A stretch of DNA of 9,073 nucleotides. It comes from Parvularcula sp964342585. Lineage in GTDB: Bacteria > Pseudomonadota > Alphaproteobacteria > Caulobacterales > Parvularculaceae. The position numbers were made by a program, and so were the translations under genes. The notes under the pieces were generated by a model, which was given only the letters and a program-made list of their open reading frames with translations, did no database searches and was not told the origin of the DNA. This document shows positions 7,140 to 9,073 of this stretch, piece after piece. Where the stretch lies: assembly GCA_964342585.1 (NCBI GenBank), contig CAYFHK010000108.1, positions 1 to 9,073 of the forward strand. Direction: 5' to 3'. Every line of letters begins with the position of its first letter. Positions within the stretch are counted from its first letter, which is position 1.

Positions 7140-7178
7140 CACCCCGGCGCCGGAGGCTGCCGGGGTCCATGTCCTGAC
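7138..7178. repeat. 41-base palindromic (REP-like) element, copy 2
   Basis: It matches the element at 6157-6197 at 35 of 41 positions. The arms ACCCCGGC (7141-7148) and GCCGGGGT (7159-7166) are unchanged; the differences lie in the loop and right flank. Identical arms with a divergent loop are expected of a dispersed palindromic repeat family. Confidence 0.8.
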
Positions 7179-7223
7179 ATGCCGCCTCAGACTGGGTGCC
7201 CAGACCGGATGATCGTGTGATGG

Positions 7224-7249
7224 ATCCCGGGATGCTGCGCACCCGGGAT
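7224..7249. repeat. Palindrome with CCCGGGAT arms
   Basis: ATCCCGGG (7224-7231) pairs with CCCGGGAT (7242-7249). Inside it TGC/GCA can pair again beyond a single bulged A. The form resembles short dispersed palindromes found in many alphaproteobacterial genomes (recalled, not searched). Confidence 0.75.
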
Positions 7250-7332
7250 GACAGCGAAGCACATCCCGCACATCCCCGCGCGAGCCTGCCCTGGACGTTA
7301 TCCGGGGGCGGGGATCTGTCTCCCAGGTGCGG

Positions 7333-7352
7333 ATCCCTGCCTGCGTAGGGAT
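7333..7352. repeat. Palindrome with ATCCCT/AGGGAT arms
   Basis: A six-base-pair stem (7333-7338 with 7347-7352) closes an eight-base loop containing CCTGC. The sequence type, an arm reading AGGGAT next to a CTGCGT loop, resembles widely dispersed intergenic repeats of Proteobacteria. Confidence 0.6.
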
Positions 7353-7471
7353 GTGCGGTGTCCGAATAAATTATCCCCACGCCCCCCATCTCCCCCATAC
7401 TCACCGCCATCGCATTGGGAGCGGGGCGGAGTGATATCGTCGTCCTTTGCCCAATGCCGGTGGGCCCGTGG

Positions 7472-7499
7472 CCCTGGCCTCTCATTTTCGAGGCCGGGG
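7472..7499 (+). other. Ten-base-pair hairpin with a T-rich loop
   Basis: Positions 7472-7481 pair with 7490-7499 around the loop TCATTTTC. One pair is T7475 with G7496. This is an allowed wobble in plus-strand RNA but an A-C mismatch in minus-strand RNA, a slight hint that the plus strand is the transcribed one. Confidence 0.5.
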
Positions 7500-7527
7500 G
7501 ACGACCGTCCTCGCGATGAGCTCCTTA

Positions 7528-7662
7528 TGGGCCGCGGGGGCAAGGGCCCATCGCCGTGCAGGGCCGCCGGGAAAAGAACCGGGGGTAGCCAAGCTACAGT
7601 ATCAATCAAACCCTTCCGCTTGGCCGTCAGGCCCTGCACGGGTCCCCGCACTTTTTGGTCCA
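7528..7662 (+). ncRNA. Possible structured RNA: long nested hairpin
   Basis: Four nested helices are visible: 7528-7533 with 7657-7662; GCGGGG 7534-7539 with 7644-7649; a perfect 12-base-pair helix 7554-7565 with 7630-7641; and GCCAAGC 7588-7594 with GCTTGGC 7618-7624. Between them the 5' side has 14- and 22-base unpaired strands, while the 3' side has only two and five. The second helix is followed by A, C and five T (7652-7656), so a plus-strand transcript could end there. In the outermost helix one pair is a G-T wobble only on the plus strand. No promoter and no known RNA family is recognised. It is an elongated rod somewhat like 6S RNA in shape, but the sequence did not convince me. It may instead be part of a repeat. 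Confidence 0.3.
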
Positions 7663-7743
7663 CCGGCGCCTCAATGGCGACCGGGCGCGCGCGCGTGGCA
7701 AGCGTCACTAAATTTGCGACCGGAAAGGCGAGGCCACCGTCCC

Positions 7744-8547
7744 TTAGCGGTAGGCAATAATCCGACGACTGGCCAGCCAAGGCGCATCGACATTCCAACG
7801 CAGCTTGCCGCGACCGATTTCCTGGAAAAACGACCGCGCCATGGAGCCCACCTCTTGCCGCGTCACGGTCTGCTCAAAGGGGTCATAAATCCACTGTTGG
7901 CTCTGTTTCTTGACGGCCCACACCTCAAGAACATCGCCGGTGCCATCTTCGGACTGCGCGCCAACCGATGGCCGGATCGATAGCTCCCAGCCTTTTCGTT
8001 CAAACCTTGGAAGCCAGTGCCGAAGGACCTCGTTCACATGCGCAGCATACTGATCGATCGATTCACTGGATGAATGCGGCAATCGAAACAGCACGTGGAA
8101 GTCGCTCAAATCGAACCAGATATTGACCCAGCCCATTTGGGCGCCATCGCCGAATGCATATTCACAGCCCCGCCTGTCACTGCTCATCGCAAGTTTGCGC
8201 AGCCGCAGTTTTGGCTGGTCACGGATCACCTTGGTGTTGAATTGCGTGTCGAATTCCTGCGGCAACTCGTACCTTAGAAACTTCACGACGCGCTTTTCGA
8301 TTTGCTTGCTGGGTACGTATCTCCGGCCGAAGGCGATCACGGCAAAAGCAAAGAGCGAGGGGATCGTGAATTGAAGAAAGGCGAGCGGTGCATTTGGGGT
8401 CTCAAATACGACCTGCGTTGTTGCCGAATCGATCAGTGAAGCGAAGCCGAGGACAACGCTACTGAGCAAGACGATAAACGCAATCACCTTTACCCAAACC
8501 GGAAGGTAGACAAAGTTGTTGCCCGAATTCCCCACGTCATTCGCCAT
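7744..8547 (-). CDS. Membrane-anchored protein of unknown function (two N-terminal helices)
   Basis: I do not recognise this 267-residue protein. Two hydrophobic segments lie at about 17-38 and 54-74, and the remaining 190 residues are soluble. With both segments spanning the membrane, the N-terminus and the large domain are on the same side, probably the cytoplasm because of the basic run after the second helix (GRRYVPSKQIEKRVVKF). The soluble part has a mixed alpha/beta look, with regular strands such as WVNIWFDLSDFHVLFRLP (140-157) and DVLEVWAVKK. A single cysteine lies at 128. Start ATG at 8547 follows a weak G-rich site; stop TAA is at 7744. Its base composition is noticeably less GC-rich than that of the neighbours, especially around 8200-8290, which suggests later acquisition. 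It lies 110 bases downstream of lysK on the same strand and could share its transcript, but nothing proves it. Confidence 0.85.
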   Translation of the reverse strand: MANDVGNSGNNFVYLPVWVKVIAFIVLLSSVVLGFASLIDSATTQVVFETPNAPLAFLQFTIPSLFAFAVIAFGRRYVPSKQIEKRVVKFLRYELPQEFDTQFNTKVIRDQPKLRLRKLAMSSDRRGCEYAFGDGAQMGWVNIWFDLSDFHVLFRLPHSSSESIDQYAAHVNEVLRHWLPRFERKGWELSIRPSVGAQSEDGTGDVLEVWAVKKQSQQWIYDPFEQTVTRQEVGSMARSFFQEIGRGKLRWNVDAPWLASRRIIAYR

Positions 8548-8609
8548 TCTACGCGATCACCCCCACGCCACAGTCTTTCCCAACGTCTCTATGCTGGCAG
8601 ATCGTGTCA

Positions 8610-8632
8610 GCTAATCAACTCGTTTGATTGGC
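8610..8632. other. Small hairpin between lysK and the membrane protein gene
   Basis: A nine-base-pair stem (8610-8618 with 8624-8632) includes one G-T pair and closes the loop CTCGT. It lies 26 bases past the lysK stop codon, where a terminator would be expected. No T-run follows on the minus strand, and the wobble pair favours the plus strand, so its role is uncertain. Confidence 0.35.
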
Positions 8633-8657
8633 CTATTCCGCGATTTTCATTGGCAGC

Positions 8658-9073
8658 TCAGGCCCGCGCCAATCCCTCACGGATCAGCGCGGCGGTGTCC
8701 TTCGGGCCGATGATGGCGATGAAGGGACCCATGCGCGGACCTTCGGATTGGCCGAACACCACCTCATAGAGGCCTTTGAACCACTCGCGGATGTTCTCGT
8801 ACTCTTGCGCTTTGCCCGCATCGAACACGGCGGTTTGATAGTCATCCTCAGGCGCGCCGGCTTCCATGCCTTCAAGGCGGTCCGCCAACATCTCAAGCGC
8901 TGCGCGCTCTTGATCGGTCGGCGCACGGAACACTTTCTTGGGCTTCACGAAGTCTTCGAAGTAATTGATCGCATACGGCAGTAGCGGCTCGAGGGCGGCC
9001 ATCTCCTCGGCGCTGGCATCCGCGCGATACTTAGCGACGAACCCGCGCAGCACATCGGCATCCGACGTGCCCG
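8658..9073 (-). CDS. lysK: Lysyl-tRNA synthetase, class I, C-terminal part
   Basis: The last 137 residues of a frame that continues beyond the right edge; stop TGA at 8658. The protein charges tRNA-Lys with lysine in the cytoplasm. The sequence resembles the C-terminal, mainly helical anticodon-binding region of class I enzymes. It runs from ...LLPYAINYFEDFVKPKK through EYENIREWFKGLYEVVFGQ and ends EGPRMGPFIAIIGPKDTAAL followed by IREGLARA. The 'GPR-G-FIA' motif near the end is characteristic of this enzyme in Alphaproteobacteria, which often use class I instead of class II. The catalytic HIGH and KMSKS motifs lie outside the window, so activity cannot be judged. A GTG at 9053 is internal, not the start, because the frame is open upstream to the edge. 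Assignment rests on remembered family similarity. Confidence 0.88.
   Translation of the reverse strand, partial: GTSDADVLRGFVAKYRADASAEEMAALEPLLPYAINYFEDFVKPKKVFRAPTDQERAALEMLADRLEGMEAGAPEDDYQTAVFDAGKAQEYENIREWFKGLYEVVFGQSEGPRMGPFIAIIGPKDTAALIREGLARA

Larger units (their letters stand above)
6882..7743. other. 862-base non-coding region rich in palindromes
   Basis: Open frames run through both strands here, but none has a ribosome binding site, a recognisable product or protein-like composition. They are better explained by high GC content. The left half (7021-7352) carries at least six GC-rich inverted repeats, and the right half (7472-7662) carries two more hairpins, one long and nested. 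A short AT-rich island lies at 7363-7375 without a recognisable promoter pair. The region should also hold the promoter for the cysteine-repeat gene at its left end, but I could not identify it. Confidence 0.7.

Noticed and set aside
7021..7352. CRISPR array
   Set aside because: The repeated units are different palindromes at uneven spacing, not identical direct repeats separated by unique spacers.
7528..7662. 6S RNA, tmRNA, SRP RNA or RNase P RNA
   Set aside because: The rod shape recalls 6S RNA, but I could match no conserved sequence blocks of any of these RNAs, so no family name is given.
7248..7983. Overlapping plus- and minus-strand frames of 137-178 codons between the cysteine-repeat gene and the membrane protein gene
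   Set aside because: They overlap each other and the true gene at 7744-8547, have no ribosome binding sites and pass through palindromes; composition is Pro/Arg/Gly-rich as in non-coding GC-rich DNA.
9051..9053. GTG as the start of a short independent gene at the right edge
   Set aside because: The frame continues without a stop to the window edge and the protein reads as the C-terminus of lysyl-tRNA synthetase.

Overview
The window looks like a piece of an alphaproteobacterial chromosome. The base composition is GC-rich. The right edge carries the C-terminal end of what reads as a class I (archaeal-type) lysyl-tRNA synthetase, the form usual in Alphaproteobacteria. The intergenic spaces hold short GC-rich palindromes of a kind common in that class. 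I cannot fix the genus. No phage, IS element, CRISPR array, tRNA or rRNA gene is visible.

Layout from left to right. (1) 1-1630, minus strand: a large secreted protein of unknown function. Its frame is open to the window edge, so the C-terminus lies outside. (2) 1734-1766: a strong, symmetric terminator. (3) 1791-3746, minus: prkA, the AAA-type serine protein kinase. It is followed at once by the terminator and not by its usual partners YeaH and SpoVR. (4) 3747-4265: a 519-base divergent intergenic space. (5) 4266-4991, plus: a four-helix membrane protein of the DUF2270 type, convergent and two bases away from (6) 4994-6079, minus: an ExoZ-like membrane acyltransferase. (7) 6201-6881, minus: a small exported protein with three copies of a four-cysteine repeat. 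A 41-base palindromic element lies beside its stop codon, and a second copy lies upstream of the gene. (8) 6882-7743: a non-coding stretch with a run of palindromes (7021-7352), followed by a long nested hairpin (7528-7662) that could be a structured RNA. (9) 7744-8547, minus: a two-helix membrane protein I do not recognise. (10) 8658-9073, minus: the 3' end of lysK.

The genes do not form one pathway. Almost all lie on the minus strand, separated by spacers of about 100 bases or more, and look independently transcribed. Core functions (lysK, prkA) bracket cell-envelope genes: two exported proteins and three integral membrane proteins. The most promising unexplained items are the large exported protein at the left edge, the cysteine-repeat protein, and the palindrome-rich, possibly RNA-encoding block at 7021-7662.
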